64,000 bases of DNA from Hyphomicrobiales bacterium (GCA_900469445.1 UBXM01000004.1:186001-250000), one strand, 5' to 3'. Positions 44,483-53,185 are shown, counted from the stretch's first letter. The notes: generated by a model from the sequence alone, not told the origin. Translations and numbers: made by a program.

Positions 44483-44905
44483 ATGTCCAGTGAAAAGCCG
44501 CCGCTCGATATTCATCTCGCCGCGCGCACCGCCGAGGCGATGGCCTTGCCGCTGATGGTCTGCCGGAGCCGCAAATGCCGGCGCGGACCACGTTGCCGCT
44601 GGTATTTCAAAGCGACCAACGAGCCCTGCTGCCTGCGCAATATCGATCCCGGCCAGCGGGCGATCTTCGACCGCATCTACGAGGATGCACGTTTCGCCAG
44701 GGAATTTCTCGGCTGGGAAGGTCCATTTTTCAAAGCTCTCAGCGGACCGCAGCGGATGCGCGACGATCTGGCGATCGCGATTGCCCGCAATGTGCCGAAC
44801 CGCTGGATCCCGAAGCGATGGGACGCCACCCGGCGCGCACGGGAAAAGCGGCTTGCCGCGGCCGACAGGAATTTTGAGGCGCAAGGTCGAGGCGATGCAG
44901 ACTGA
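44483..44905 (+). CDS. Small Cys-rich hypothetical protein
   Basis: The 140-residue protein has, near its N-terminus, VCRSRKCRRGPRCRWYFKATNEPCCLRN, with five cysteines in about 25 residues that could bind zinc. A helical region follows, with FDRIYEDARFAREFLGWEGPFFKALSG and RDDLAIAIARNVPNRWIPKRWDATRRAREKRLAAADRNFE. AAGGGGG stands before the ATG, so the start is well placed. The family is unknown to me; the basic and cysteine content would suit nucleic-acid binding, which is only a guess. It is convergent with the large MHYT protein gene. Confidence 0.7.
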   Translation: MSSEKPPLDIHLAARTAEAMALPLMVCRSRKCRRGPRCRWYFKATNEPCCLRNIDPGQRAIFDRIYEDARFAREFLGWEGPFFKALSGPQRMRDDLAIAIARNVPNRWIPKRWDATRRAREKRLAAADRNFEAQGRGDAD

Positions 44906-44961
44906 CAAACGGCGGCGTGTCGGCCGCCTCGCCCTTGCCGCCTCGCCCTTGCTGCCTCGCC

Positions 44962-47340
44962 TCACCCTCTCTTGCGCAGCGGCGGCACCTGGCGCAGGCC
45001 GGAAAGCACTTCCACTTCGCCCGCACTTTTCGGCTTGCCGAGCAGAAAACCCTGCAGCTGCTCGATGCCTTCCTCGACCACCATGCGGTGCTGGCCAAAG
45101 GTCTCGATGCCTTCGGCGACGACCGGCAGGTCGAGGCTTTTGCCGAGCCCGATGATCGCCTTGACGATGGCGCGGGCGCTGTCATCCTCCTCCATCTGCC
45201 AGATGAAGCTGCGGTCGATCTTGATCTTGTCGAAGGGAAAGGCCTGCAGGTTGGACAGCGATGAATATCCGGTGCCGAAATCGTCGATGACGATCATCAC
45301 GCCGAGCGCGCGCAGCTTGTTCAGCATGGCAAGCACGGTGTCGCGGTTCTCGATCAGCGAAGTTTCGGTGATTTCCAGCTCCAGTCGCTGTGGTTCGAGC
45401 CCGCTGTCGGTGAGCGCCGATGCAACCGTGTCGACCAGATCGGGGAAACGCAGCTGCACCGCCGAGACATTGACCGCCACCGCCAGGCCGTCATCCCATT
45501 GCGCAGCGGTGCGGCAGGCCTCGCGCAGCGCCCATTCGCCGAGCGTGACGATGATGCCGGTTTCTTCGGCGACAGGAATGAAGGTCGCCGGCGAGACCTG
45601 GCCGAGATCCGGGTGGTGCCAGCGCATCAGCGCCTCATATCCGGTACAGGTGCCGTTCGAGGCATCGAACAGCGGCTGGAAGACGAGCGACAGCTGGTCG
45701 CGCAGGGCCGCATGGCGCAGCTCGCTTTCGACCAGGCGGCGCTGGCGCAGGTCGGCGTCCATGTCGGCCGAATAAAAGGCGGCGATGCCGCGGCCGGAAA
45801 ATTTGGCGTTGTAGAGCGCCATGTCGGCGGCATTGCGCAGTTCGTCGGCGGTGCGGCCGTCCTCGGGGAAGATCGAAACGCCGATCGACACACCGACCGC
45901 CTTGGGGTCGAAATTGACGTTCATCTCCTGGCGGAACGTGTCGAGGATGCGGTCGGCGAGAAGATAGGCGGCGGTCGGCTGGTCGAGACCGGGCTGGAGG
46001 ATGATGAATTCGTCGCCGCCGATGCGGGCCGGCGTATCGGTCGGGCCGGTGCAGCGGCGCAATATGTCGGCCACCTTGACCAGAACCCGGTCACCCTCGG
46101 CATGACCGAAGACGTCGTTGACGGCCTTGAACCGGTCGAGGTCGAGCGCCAGCACCGCCAGCCGCTCGCCGGCGCTGCCGGCAATGTCGATCGCGGTTTC
46201 CAGCTTTTCGTTGAACAGCGAGCGGTTCGGCAGGTCGGTCAGCGCATCGTGGCGGGCCATGTGCTCGACCTTGAGTTCGGCGATACGCTTTTCGGTGAGG
46301 TCGCGAACCGCCAGGACCTGGCATTGCCGGCCGCGATATTCGATCGTGTGGACCGCCACTTCGAGAAACGCGTCCTTGCCGGGCTTGAGCGGGCCGGCCT
46401 TGAGGGGGGCCGCCTCGACGGCACGGCTGCGCTGCGCGTCGATCAGCGAAATCCCGTCGGCGGCAACCATCAGCGCATCGGGCGAACGGCCGATGACATC
46501 GCGGTCACGCAGGCCGAGCATGGCGGAAAAACGGGCATTAGCCTCGATGATGACGCCCTCGCGCACCACGGCCAGACCTTCGAGCGTCGCATTGGCGAAA
46601 CCGCGAAGGTCGGTGAGATAACGGTCGAGGAAGCTGGCAATGATACCGGCCAGCACGATCATGCCGACCACGACGGAGACGGCCCAGACCATCCAGATGC
46701 GGCCAGTGTCACCATCCAGAGACGCATCCGGCATCGATGGATCCGGCACAAGCGTGGTCGCCGACATGGCGGAGAAATGCAGCAGGCAGATCGACAGGAC
46801 GCTTGCCCCGACCGCCGCCCACAGGCCCCGGCGGCCCCGGCGACGCATCGAGATCCGGAAGGCGAATGTCATGAGGCCGATCGAAAGAAGCACTGCCGCC
46901 GGGATCACACCGATCTCGTGGCGGATCGTCGCCGCCGCGCGGATCGATTCGGTGCCGGTGAAATGCATTGCCGCCACCGTCAGTGTTGCGGCAATACCGG
47001 CGATGATCTCGCTTTTCAGCGTGCCGCCCTCGGCGATCCTGAGACTTGCCCAGAAACCGACCGCAGCAATGACAGCGGAGAGGATGGTGCGGAACAGTTC
47101 GAACTCGATGGCAACCGTGCCCTCATAGGCGAGCATGGCGACGAAATGGGTGGCCCATACCGAAAGACCGCCGGTGACGGCTGCAACGAGCAGCCAGATC
47201 TTGCGACGTTTTTCGCTGCATTCGACCGCCCGGCGATGGATAAGGAAAAAAGCCAGCATGCCGACGATGCAGATGCCGGCAGCCAGCGCCACCAGAGCAT
47301 GATCGTGCTGGACCGCGACGCATTCCAGAACCTTGAACAT
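44962..47340 (-). CDS. MHYT-PAS-GGDEF-EAL membrane protein
   Basis: The 792-residue protein has an N-terminal seven-helix MHYT sensor (about 12-235) with the three repeated motifs WATHFVAMLAY (63-73), AAMHFTGTES and LLHFSAMSAT. Their histidines are thought to bind copper or sense oxygen or nitric oxide. A PAS-like segment follows (ANATLEGLAVVREGVIIEANARFSAML). The GGDEF domain then has DLDRFKAVNDVFGHAEGDRVL and RIGGDEFIILQ (GGDEF at 441-445). The EAL domain has GYEALMRWHHP, EITETSLIENRD, IDDFGTGYSSLSNLQAFPFDKIKIDRSF and VAEGIET. Both catalytic sites look intact, so it can make or break c-di-GMP according to an envelope signal. Confidence 0.95.
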   Translation of the reverse strand: MFKVLECVAVQHDHALVALAAGICIVGMLAFFLIHRRAVECSEKRRKIWLLVAAVTGGLSVWATHFVAMLAYEGTVAIEFELFRTILSAVIAAVGFWASLRIAEGGTLKSEIIAGIAATLTVAAMHFTGTESIRAAATIRHEIGVIPAAVLLSIGLMTFAFRISMRRRGRRGLWAAVGASVLSICLLHFSAMSATTLVPDPSMPDASLDGDTGRIWMVWAVSVVVGMIVLAGIIASFLDRYLTDLRGFANATLEGLAVVREGVIIEANARFSAMLGLRDRDVIGRSPDALMVAADGISLIDAQRSRAVEAAPLKAGPLKPGKDAFLEVAVHTIEYRGRQCQVLAVRDLTEKRIAELKVEHMARHDALTDLPNRSLFNEKLETAIDIAGSAGERLAVLALDLDRFKAVNDVFGHAEGDRVLVKVADILRRCTGPTDTPARIGGDEFIILQPGLDQPTAAYLLADRILDTFRQEMNVNFDPKAVGVSIGVSIFPEDGRTADELRNAADMALYNAKFSGRGIAAFYSADMDADLRQRRLVESELRHAALRDQLSLVFQPLFDASNGTCTGYEALMRWHHPDLGQVSPATFIPVAEETGIIVTLGEWALREACRTAAQWDDGLAVAVNVSAVQLRFPDLVDTVASALTDSGLEPQRLELEITETSLIENRDTVLAMLNKLRALGVMIVIDDFGTGYSSLSNLQAFPFDKIKIDRSFIWQMEEDDSARAIVKAIIGLGKSLDLPVVAEGIETFGQHRMVVEEGIEQLQGFLLGKPKSAGEVEVLSGLRQVPPLRKRG

Positions 47341-47488
47341 TCTACACTACCAGATCCACGCGGTGATTGATTTCACCGTTCATGGGCTGGAACATTACGT
47401 GTACGCCATTTAAGAAATATCTAATATGAAGCAACGTGGGCGTGTCGCATTTCGGCACACGCACGCGGACCCATAAAATACTGGGGGC

Positions 47489-48562
47489 TTAACCTGCAAT
47501 CCGCTCGGCTGCGCGCTCCGTCTCTCCGGCAAGATCGACGGCGGCGAAAGCGGCGGAGATGATTTCTGTCCCGGCACCAGGCTTGGTTGCCTCGGAAGAC
47601 AGGATCTGACGGAAACGCCGGGCACCGGCATACCCCTGGAAAAGACCGACCATGTGGCGGGTGACATGATGAAGCCTGCCGCCGGAAGCAATCACATGTT
47701 CCGCATAGGCAATCATCGTGTCACGCAACGCGAGCCAGTCTGCATCGACTGTGGCGACCCCTGCAGGACTCGAACCTTTCAGCATCGCATCGACGCCGGC
47801 CAGAAGACCGGTGTTCTGATAGGCGGCGCGGCCGAGCATGACGCCATCCATCACCGACAGATGAGCTTTCGCCTGTTCCAGATCGGAAATACCGCCATTG
47901 ACGCCAAGAAACACATTCGGGTTCTCACGCTTCATGCGGTGGACGAGATCGTAGTCGAGCGGCGGGATTTCGCGGTTTTCCTTCGGGCTCAATCCCTGCA
48001 GCCAGGCCTTACGGGCATGGATCCAGATGGCATCCGCCCCTGCCCCGATCATCCGGGCAAGAAAGTCCGGCAGGACATCAGCCGGTTCCTGATCGTCGAT
48101 ACCGATGCGGCATTTGACGGTGACGGGCACGGAGGACACTTGCTTCATCGCGGCGACGAGATCAGCGACATGGCCGGGATCACGCATCAGGCAGGCGCCG
48201 AACGTACCGGACTGGACGCGGTCCGACGGGCAGCCGACATTGAGGTTGATTTCGTCATAGCCGTAATCGGAAGCGATGCGGATCGCCTCGCAAAGCTTGC
48301 CGGCGTCGGACCCGCCGAGCTGCAGCGCCACCGGATGTTCCTGAGGCGAAAATGACAGGAGACGTTCGCGCGGACCATGGATGATCGCATCGGCCACGAC
48401 CATCTCGGTGTAGAGCAGAGCTTCGCGCGACAATTGCCGGTGCAGGAAACGGCAATGACGGTCCGTCCAGTCGATCATCGGAGCGACCGCGAAGATGCTG
48501 TTGCCTGACTTCAGCGCTGTCTCGTAAAAACTCACGTCATCTCTCCGCGTCGATGGCATCAC
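47489..48562 (-). CDS. dusA: tRNA-dihydrouridine synthase DusA
   Basis: The 357-residue FMN enzyme reduces uridines in the D-loop of tRNA. It has FAVAPMIDWTDRHCRFLHR (24-42), LLYTEMVVADAIIHGPRERLL, VALQLGGSDAGKL and the catalytic cysteine C111 in INLNVGCPSDRVQSG. VTVKCRIGIDDQEP, FLGVNGGI and DGVMLGRAAYQNT complete the TIM barrel. It ends with the C-terminal RHMVGLFQGYAGARRFRQ helical region typical of DusA. A start a few residues later is possible, but none is better placed. A 148-base gap separates it from the MHYT gene upstream of its end. Confidence 0.95.
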   Translation of the reverse strand: MMPSTRRDDVSFYETALKSGNSIFAVAPMIDWTDRHCRFLHRQLSREALLYTEMVVADAIIHGPRERLLSFSPQEHPVALQLGGSDAGKLCEAIRIASDYGYDEINLNVGCPSDRVQSGTFGACLMRDPGHVADLVAAMKQVSSVPVTVKCRIGIDDQEPADVLPDFLARMIGAGADAIWIHARKAWLQGLSPKENREIPPLDYDLVHRMKRENPNVFLGVNGGISDLEQAKAHLSVMDGVMLGRAAYQNTGLLAGVDAMLKGSSPAGVATVDADWLALRDTMIAYAEHVIASGGRLHHVTRHMVGLFQGYAGARRFRQILSSEATKPGAGTEIISAAFAAVDLAGETERAAERIAG

Positions 48563-48781
48563 ACTATGCCACGTCCGTTGGCCTCGGGGATAATACCGAT
48601 CAAAAGGCCTGTCCTGTTTCGGAAACCACCCGTACCTTGGCGCGACGGATGGGATGGCGGTCCTATACAGGCGATCGGTCGCGAAGGAAAGACTGGGGCC
48701 GGCGCAAAAGGCGCAGGTGAAGGAGGAACCGGATTGCGCCCTGCCCGTTGATTGGGCGCATCACGCAATAAAGGAACCTTC

Positions 48782-49063
48782 ATGGCCCGCGACCTCTCCA
48801 CCGATATCGACCGCCTGACCAGCCAGCTGGCAGACCTGCGCGCAGCACTCGCGCGGCAGGCCAGCGCCTCGGCAGAGGATGCATCCGGCTATCTCGTGCC
48901 CCGCGCCCGGCAGGTTGCCCGGCAATTCCGTCATGGCGGCCATGACCTTACCGAAGTCGTGCGCCGCAATCCCGGCACGACGACAGGTGCGGTGGTCGGC
49001 GCCCTCGTGTTGACGGCGGCATTCGCATTTCTGCTGTCAAAGGCAGGATCGGATCGAAACTAA
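48782..49063 (+). CDS. YqjD/ElaB-like small C-tail-anchored protein
   Basis: The 93-residue protein has an amphipathic N-terminal helix (IDRLTSQLADLRAALARQASA). A central region GYLVPRARQVARQFRHGGHDLTEVVRRNPGTTTGAVVGA leads into a C-terminal membrane helix (ALVLTAAFAFLLSKA). This is the layout of the DUF883/YqjD-ElaB proteins that sit in the inner membrane and bind ribosomes in stationary phase. The similarity is in pattern rather than strict sequence. ATG 48782 has AAAGGAACC upstream. A hairpin terminator follows. Confidence 0.7.
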   Translation: MARDLSTDIDRLTSQLADLRAALARQASASAEDASGYLVPRARQVARQFRHGGHDLTEVVRRNPGTTTGAVVGALVLTAAFAFLLSKAGSDRN

Positions 49064-49108
49064 ACGCGCAAGGTCAACGCCTGACCCTACGCTCTCTGTT
49101 CTATCGAT

Positions 49109-49130
49109 GAAGAGGCCACCTGGCCTCTTC
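49109..49130. terminator. Bidirectional terminator between convergent small genes
   Basis: GAAGAGGCCA / TGGCCTCTTC is a perfect 10-base inverted repeat (practical stem 9 bp, loop 4). It lies in the 69-base gap between the plus-strand gene at 48782 and the minus-strand gene ending at 49133. The convergent setting makes a shared terminator likely, even though the T-tract is short. Confidence 0.65.
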
Positions 49131-49132
49131 CT

Positions 49133-49432
49133 TCAATGTACTGAGGGTTCATCCTCTCCCTCTTCCAGAAAGCTTTTCAGGCCATCACGTTCGGCGGTGG
49201 CGAGAAACTCTTCCCAGGCGGCCTGGTCGGTATCGAAATCTTCTTCCCAGCTGGTGACGACTTCGGTCTGACTGATGACTTCGAGCGTCCAGTCGCCATT
49301 GGTCCCGGCCTCGCGAAAAATATCGACGAGAACGGTAATGCCTTCGTCTTCGAACTCACCGGAGAATTCGGAATGTTCGAGCTTCGGCTCCTTCGATGGC
49401 TTCGACTTCTCTGGCTTCGGCGGCTTGGACAT
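49133..49432 (-). CDS. Small acidic hypothetical protein
   Basis: The 99-residue protein begins with a Lys/Pro-rich stretch (MSKPPKPEKSKPSKEPK). A compact acidic domain follows, with GITVLVDIFREAGTNGDWTLEVISQTEVVTSWEEDFDTDQAAWEEFLATAERDGLKSFL. The pattern is that of small rhizobial hypothetical proteins of unknown role. ATG 49432 is chosen because the preceding frame is non-coding in composition. No motifs for catalysis were seen. Confidence 0.65.
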   Translation of the reverse strand: MSKPPKPEKSKPSKEPKLEHSEFSGEFEDEGITVLVDIFREAGTNGDWTLEVISQTEVVTSWEEDFDTDQAAWEEFLATAERDGLKSFLEEGEDEPSVH

Positions 49433-49665
49433 GGAACGACCTTCGATTCTTCTGCTGCGGGCAATAGGTTGATGACCGGAATATCGGTCCCGCGCAAGGG
49501 ATAGATAGGGCTGCGGGCAGGCAAGCGGAAGTGTTTGACGAGACAGGCTCAACCGGGGCGACAAAAAATCGGCCCGGCCGTACCCGGCAGTTCGAAACGG
49601 GCTAGGATTGTCAGCAAAATTGTTGGACAAAGCCTTCCAGCATTTACCGTTTCAAGGATACCCAG

Positions 49666-50352
49666 ATGCGCGCTACCGTGATCCCTGCCCCAGAACCCGT
49701 ACTTCTCGACGTTGTCGGCGCGACCGAACAGTTTCCGGTGCGCCGGGTCTATTGCGTCGGCCGCAACTATGCCGACCATGCAATCGAGATGGGGCATGAT
49801 CCGTCGCGCGAGGCGCCGTTCTTCTTCCAGAAGAATGCCGACAACATCTATAATGGCGAGAGCTTTCCCTACCCGCCGCTCTCTTCCAACGTCCATTTCG
49901 AGGTAGAACTGGTGATGGCGCTTTCGGGTGGCGGTGCCGATATCGCGGCCGAAGATGCGCTTTCCAAGGTTTACGGATATGGCGTCGGCATCGATTTCAC
50001 TCGCCGCGACCTGCAGGACCAGATGAAGAAGATGGGCCGCTCCTGGGAAGTGGCGAAGGCGTTCGAGAAGTCTGCTCCTGTCTCCGCCCTCGTGCCCGCC
50101 TCGAAGATCGGCCATCCGCAGGAAGGGTCGGTCTGGCTCGACGTCAACGGCTCGCGCAAGCAGGATGGCAACCTGAACCAGATGATCTGGAAGCTGCCGG
50201 AAATCATCGCCGAGCTTTCCAAGCAGTTCGTGCTGGCGCCGGGCGACATCATCATGACCGGCACGCCGGCCGGCGTGGGTGCGATCGTCAAGGGTGACAA
50301 GGTGACCTGCGGCGTTGCCGGCGTCGGTGAATTGTCGCTGACGGTTATCTGA
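49666..50352 (+). CDS. Fumarylacetoacetate hydrolase (FAH) family protein
   Basis: The 228-residue enzyme has the FAH C-terminal fold: RVYCVGRNYADHAIEMG, PFFFQKNADN, HFEVELVMALSGGGADI with metal-binding Glu residues, and YGVGIDFTRRDLQDQMKKMGRSWEVAKAFE. GSRKQDGNLNQMIW follows, and it ends with LAPGDIIMTGTPAGVGAIVKGD. Members include acylpyruvases, 2-hydroxyhepta-diene-dioate isomerases and oxaloacetate decarboxylases (FAHD1 type); this short form is closest to the acylpyruvase kind. The carbonic anhydrase gene follows after 23 bases, so the two are probably an operon. Confidence 0.88.
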   Translation: MRATVIPAPEPVLLDVVGATEQFPVRRVYCVGRNYADHAIEMGHDPSREAPFFFQKNADNIYNGESFPYPPLSSNVHFEVELVMALSGGGADIAAEDALSKVYGYGVGIDFTRRDLQDQMKKMGRSWEVAKAFEKSAPVSALVPASKIGHPQEGSVWLDVNGSRKQDGNLNQMIWKLPEIIAELSKQFVLAPGDIIMTGTPAGVGAIVKGDKVTCGVAGVGELSLTVI

Positions 50353-50375
50353 TTTTAAAGGCAGGGAAGAGACGG

Positions 50376-50909
50376 ATGCCGATCTACGCACTTGGAGAAT
50401 TTGCACCGAAACTTCCCGCTGCCGACCGCTACTGGGTGGCGCCGGATGCGAATGTGATCGGCAAGGTCGATCTTCACGAGGATGTCGGTATCTGGTTCGG
50501 TGCGACCCTGCGCGGTGACAATGAGCCGATCACCATCGGCGCACGCTCCAATATCCAGGAAGGCGTGATGGTGCATACCGATCCCGCCTTTCCTGTCACT
50601 ATCGGTGCCGATTGCACGATCGGGCATCATGCGATCATCCATGGCTGCACGATCGGCGACAATTCGCTGGTCGGCATGGGGGCGACGATCCTCAACGGCG
50701 CCAAGATCGGTAAAAACTGCCTTGTCGGCGCCAATGCGCTCGTCACTGAGGGGAAGGAATTTCCCGACAATTCGCTGATCGTCGGCTCGCCGGCGAAAGC
50801 GATCCGCGTGCTGGACGATGAGGCCGCAGCAAAACTAACAGAATCCGCCCGCCGTTATGTGGAAAACTGGAAGCGGTTTTCGCGGGATCTCAAAGAGATA
50901 AAGCCGTAA
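50376..50909 (+). CDS. Gamma-class carbonic anhydrase family protein
   Basis: The 177-residue left-handed beta-helix protein has hexapeptide repeats and the gamma-CA histidines H67 (GVMVHTDP), H84 and H89 (IGHHAIIHG), spaced as in Cam/YrdA enzymes. RGDNEPITIGARSNIQEG and GMGATILNGAKIG are typical. It would interconvert CO2 and bicarbonate or bind a cofactor; YrdA-type proteins often have low activity. It forms an operon with the FAH gene. It is convergent with zur, with 7 bases between the stops. Confidence 0.9.
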   Translation: MPIYALGEFAPKLPAADRYWVAPDANVIGKVDLHEDVGIWFGATLRGDNEPITIGARSNIQEGVMVHTDPAFPVTIGADCTIGHHAIIHGCTIGDNSLVGMGATILNGAKIGKNCLVGANALVTEGKEFPDNSLIVGSPAKAIRVLDDEAAAKLTESARRYVENWKRFSRDLKEIKP

Positions 50910-50916
50910 TCGCCGC

Positions 50917-51345
50917 TCACGCGGCGCATTTTTCGCAAAGCCCACGGATTTCAATGGTCGTCTTGGCCGGTTTGAAACCCTTGCCCCTGGCCCAATCTTC
51001 CAGCCGGTGATCGACCTCGTGGTCGTGGAACTCGATGACCTGATTGCAGCTTTCGCAGATGGCGAAGGCAACCGTGCCATGACCGTGGCCATGCGCGCCG
51101 CCACAACATTCATGATCCCGGTGGGCGCAGGCGACGAAGGCGTTGAGGCTTTCCAGCCGATGAACTAGGCCGAATTCGGTCAGCTTGTCGAGCGCGCGGT
51201 AAACCTGCAGCGGCGCGCGAAAACCGTGGTCGCGCAGCTTGTCGAGGATCGTATAGGCACTCATCGGGCCTTCGGCGCGGTTCAGCGCATCGAAGACCAG
51301 CGCCTGGTTTTTGGTCAGGGCCGGATTGACGATCGGTGCGTTCAT
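50917..51345 (-). CDS. zur: Fur-family zinc uptake regulator Zur
   Basis: The 142-residue repressor binds zinc and shuts off the zinc transporter. It has the Fur-type winged helix (LTKNQALVFDALNRAEGPMSAYTILDKLRDHGFRAPLQVYRALDKLTEFGLVHRLES). The metal region AHRDHECCGGAHGHGHG is His/Cys-rich. Structural-zinc cysteines lie in ICESC (C97, C100) and CEKC (C137, C140). Its ATG overlaps the znuB stop by 4 bases, so znuC-znuB-zur is one operon with autoregulation. Two Zur-box-like palindromes lie in the divergent promoter region at 53167-53206. Confidence 0.94.
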   Translation of the reverse strand: MNAPIVNPALTKNQALVFDALNRAEGPMSAYTILDKLRDHGFRAPLQVYRALDKLTEFGLVHRLESLNAFVACAHRDHECCGGAHGHGHGTVAFAICESCNQVIEFHDHEVDHRLEDWARGKGFKPAKTTIEIRGLCEKCAA

Positions 51346-52169
51346 CCCTGTACTCCCTTGTTGGCAGGTCGCTCAGCGGCCGTGCGGCCGAAGGCGGGAA
51401 TCAAACTTACGATGAAAAGTAAGAGCGCGGCGACCACGATGGAAGGGCCGGACGGCGTATCATAGGTGAGCGAGCCGAAAAGCCCGCCGATAACCGCTGC
51501 CGCCCCGATCAGCGAGGCAAAGACCGCCATCCATTCCGGGCTTGCCGAAAAGCGACGCGCGGTGGCGGCCGGAATGATCAGCAGCGAGGTGATCAGCATG
51601 ATGCCGACGATCTTCATGGCAATGGCGATGACGAGCGCCATCAGAAGCATGAAGAAGAGTTTTGTCCGCGCCGGGTTCATGCCTTCGGCTTCCGCCACGT
51701 CCTCGCTGACGGTGGAGGCGACGAGCGGACGCCAGAGCCAGACGATCGCGGCAACGACCACCGCCCCGCCGCCCCAAATGAGCGCGATGTCCGAAGGGGT
51801 AACGGCGAGAATATCGCCGAAGAGGAATGCGATCAGATCAATCCGCACCCAGGTCATGAAGGCGACGAGGACAAGGCCGATCGCCAGCGCTGAATGGGAC
51901 AGAATGCCGAGAAGCGCATCGGCCGAGAGCGACTGACGGCGCTGCAGCAAGAGCAGCATGGCGGAGACGAGCACGGCAACGCCGAAGACGGCGACGAGAA
52001 GATTGACCTCGAAGAACAGCGACAGCGCCACGCCGAGCAGCGCCGAATGGGCCATCGTATCGCCGAAATAGGCCATGCGCCGCCAGACGACGAAGCAGCC
52101 GAGCGGGCCGGCGGTCAAGGCAACGCCGATGCCGGCGATGAGCGCGCGGATGAAGAAATCGTCAAGCAT
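51342..52169 (-). CDS. znuB: Zinc ABC transporter, permease ZnuB
   Basis: The 275-residue inner-membrane permease of the ABC-3 family has eight to nine helices and the family blocks DDFFIRALIAGIGVALTAGPLGCFVVWRRMAYFGDTMAHSALLGVAL, HSALAIGLVLVAFMTW and VSEDVAEAEGMNPARTKLFFMLLMALVIAIAMKIVGIMLITSLLIIPAATAR. It forms the zinc channel with ZnuC. The start at 52169 (MLDDFF) overlaps the znuC end by 8 bases; a longer open frame upstream reads through the His-rich tail of znuC in another frame and is not coding. zur overlaps its 3' end. Confidence 0.95.
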   Translation of the reverse strand: MLDDFFIRALIAGIGVALTAGPLGCFVVWRRMAYFGDTMAHSALLGVALSLFFEVNLLVAVFGVAVLVSAMLLLLQRRQSLSADALLGILSHSALAIGLVLVAFMTWVRIDLIAFLFGDILAVTPSDIALIWGGGAVVVAAIVWLWRPLVASTVSEDVAEAEGMNPARTKLFFMLLMALVIAIAMKIVGIMLITSLLIIPAATARRFSASPEWMAVFASLIGAAAVIGGLFGSLTYDTPSGPSIVVAALLLFIVSLIPAFGRTAAERPANKGVQG

Positions 52170-53127
52170 GGCGGGTGCCCTCGCCTTCATGCGCGGCATG
52201 ACGATGGGCGTGGTCGCCGTGATGGTGATGGTCATGCGCATGCTCATCGGCATGGTCATGTGCGTGATCGTGTGTATGGCCTTGGCCACTGTCGCCATGG
52301 TGATGGCCGTCATCCGGATGGCAATGTTCGGTGATCGAACCGTCCGCGTGCCGCACCCGGCCATCGGGCAGATGGGTATGGTCGTGGTGGTGGTTATAGA
52401 CCGCCAGCGAGCGGGCATTGCCGCCGAAGAGTTTCATATAGTCCGAACTCTGGCTGACCACTTCCGGCGTGCCGCGGCAGCAGACATGACCGTTGAGGCA
52501 GATCACCGTGTCGGTGCCGGCCATGACCATATGAAGATCGTGCGAGATCATCAGAATGCCGCAACCGGTCGAATTGCGGATGGTGCGGATCAGGTCGTAA
52601 AGCGCCGCCTCGCCAGCGAAATCAACACCCTGGACGGGTTCATCGAGTACCATCAGGTCCGGCTTGCGAGCAATCGCGCGGGCAAGCAGGGCACGCTGGA
52701 ACTCGCCGCCGGAAAGATGGCGGACTTCGGAATTGACGAGATGCGGGATGCCGGTCGCCTCAAGCGCAGACATAATCTCGGCATCCTTCAAAGGGCCGGT
52801 CAGCGTCATCAGGCGGCGCACCGAAAGCGGCATGGTCCAGTCGATCGCCAGCTTCTGGGGAACATAACCGATGCGCAGATCGCGCTTGCGGGTGACCGCG
52901 CCCTCATCGGCTTTCAACACGCCGATCGCCATCTTCGCGGTCGTCGACTTGCCGGCGCCGTTGGGGCCTATGAGCGTGACGACCTCGCCGCGGGTTATCG
53001 AAAAATCGACGCCGCGGACGAGCCAGCGGCCATCGCGGCGAATGCCGGCATTTTCGAGAGAAACCAGTGTTTCGGCCTGACTGGTCTGTTTTTCGGGGGC
53101 AGAAGAGGCCCGGCTGTTCATCAGCAT
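52162..53127 (-). CDS. znuC: Zinc ABC transporter, ATP-binding protein ZnuC with His-rich tail
   Basis: The 321-residue ATPase has Walker A GPNGAGKST (about 54-62), the signature LSGGEFQRALLARAIA, Walker B LMVLDEPVQGVD and the H-loop ISHDLHMV. It also has the ZnuC-specific region CLNGHVCCRGTPEVV. From about residue 244 a tail of more than 70 residues is packed with His, Asp and Gly (HHHHDHTHL, then DGHHHGDSGQGHTHDHAHDH and more). This tail is typical of the long alphaproteobacterial ZnuC proteins and probably buffers zinc or regulates transport. It is divergent from znuA with a shared Zur-controlled region. Confidence 0.95.
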   Translation of the reverse strand: MLMNSRASSAPEKQTSQAETLVSLENAGIRRDGRWLVRGVDFSITRGEVVTLIGPNGAGKSTTAKMAIGVLKADEGAVTRKRDLRIGYVPQKLAIDWTMPLSVRRLMTLTGPLKDAEIMSALEATGIPHLVNSEVRHLSGGEFQRALLARAIARKPDLMVLDEPVQGVDFAGEAALYDLIRTIRNSTGCGILMISHDLHMVMAGTDTVICLNGHVCCRGTPEVVSQSSDYMKLFGGNARSLAVYNHHHDHTHLPDGRVRHADGSITEHCHPDDGHHHGDSGQGHTHDHAHDHADEHAHDHHHHGDHAHRHAAHEGEGTRHA

Positions 53128-53166
53128 AATCGGCGAATTTTCCTGTTGTCACCCGTCATGGCACAC

Positions 53167-53179
53167 GTTATAGCATAAC
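53167..53179. promoter_or_regulatory. Zur-box-like palindrome 1 in the znuA/znuC intergenic region
   Basis: GTTATAGCATAAC has GTTAT and ATAAC as inverse halves around a three-base centre. It resembles the AT-rich core of Zur boxes. It lies 39 bases before znuA on one side and 39 bases before znuC on the other. Confidence 0.65.
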
Positions 53180-53185
53180 GCAATT

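Noticed and set aside
45499..47370. 623-codon plus-strand frame opposite the MHYT protein
   Set aside because: The minus-strand frame has complete MHYT, GGDEF and EAL domains; this one has none.
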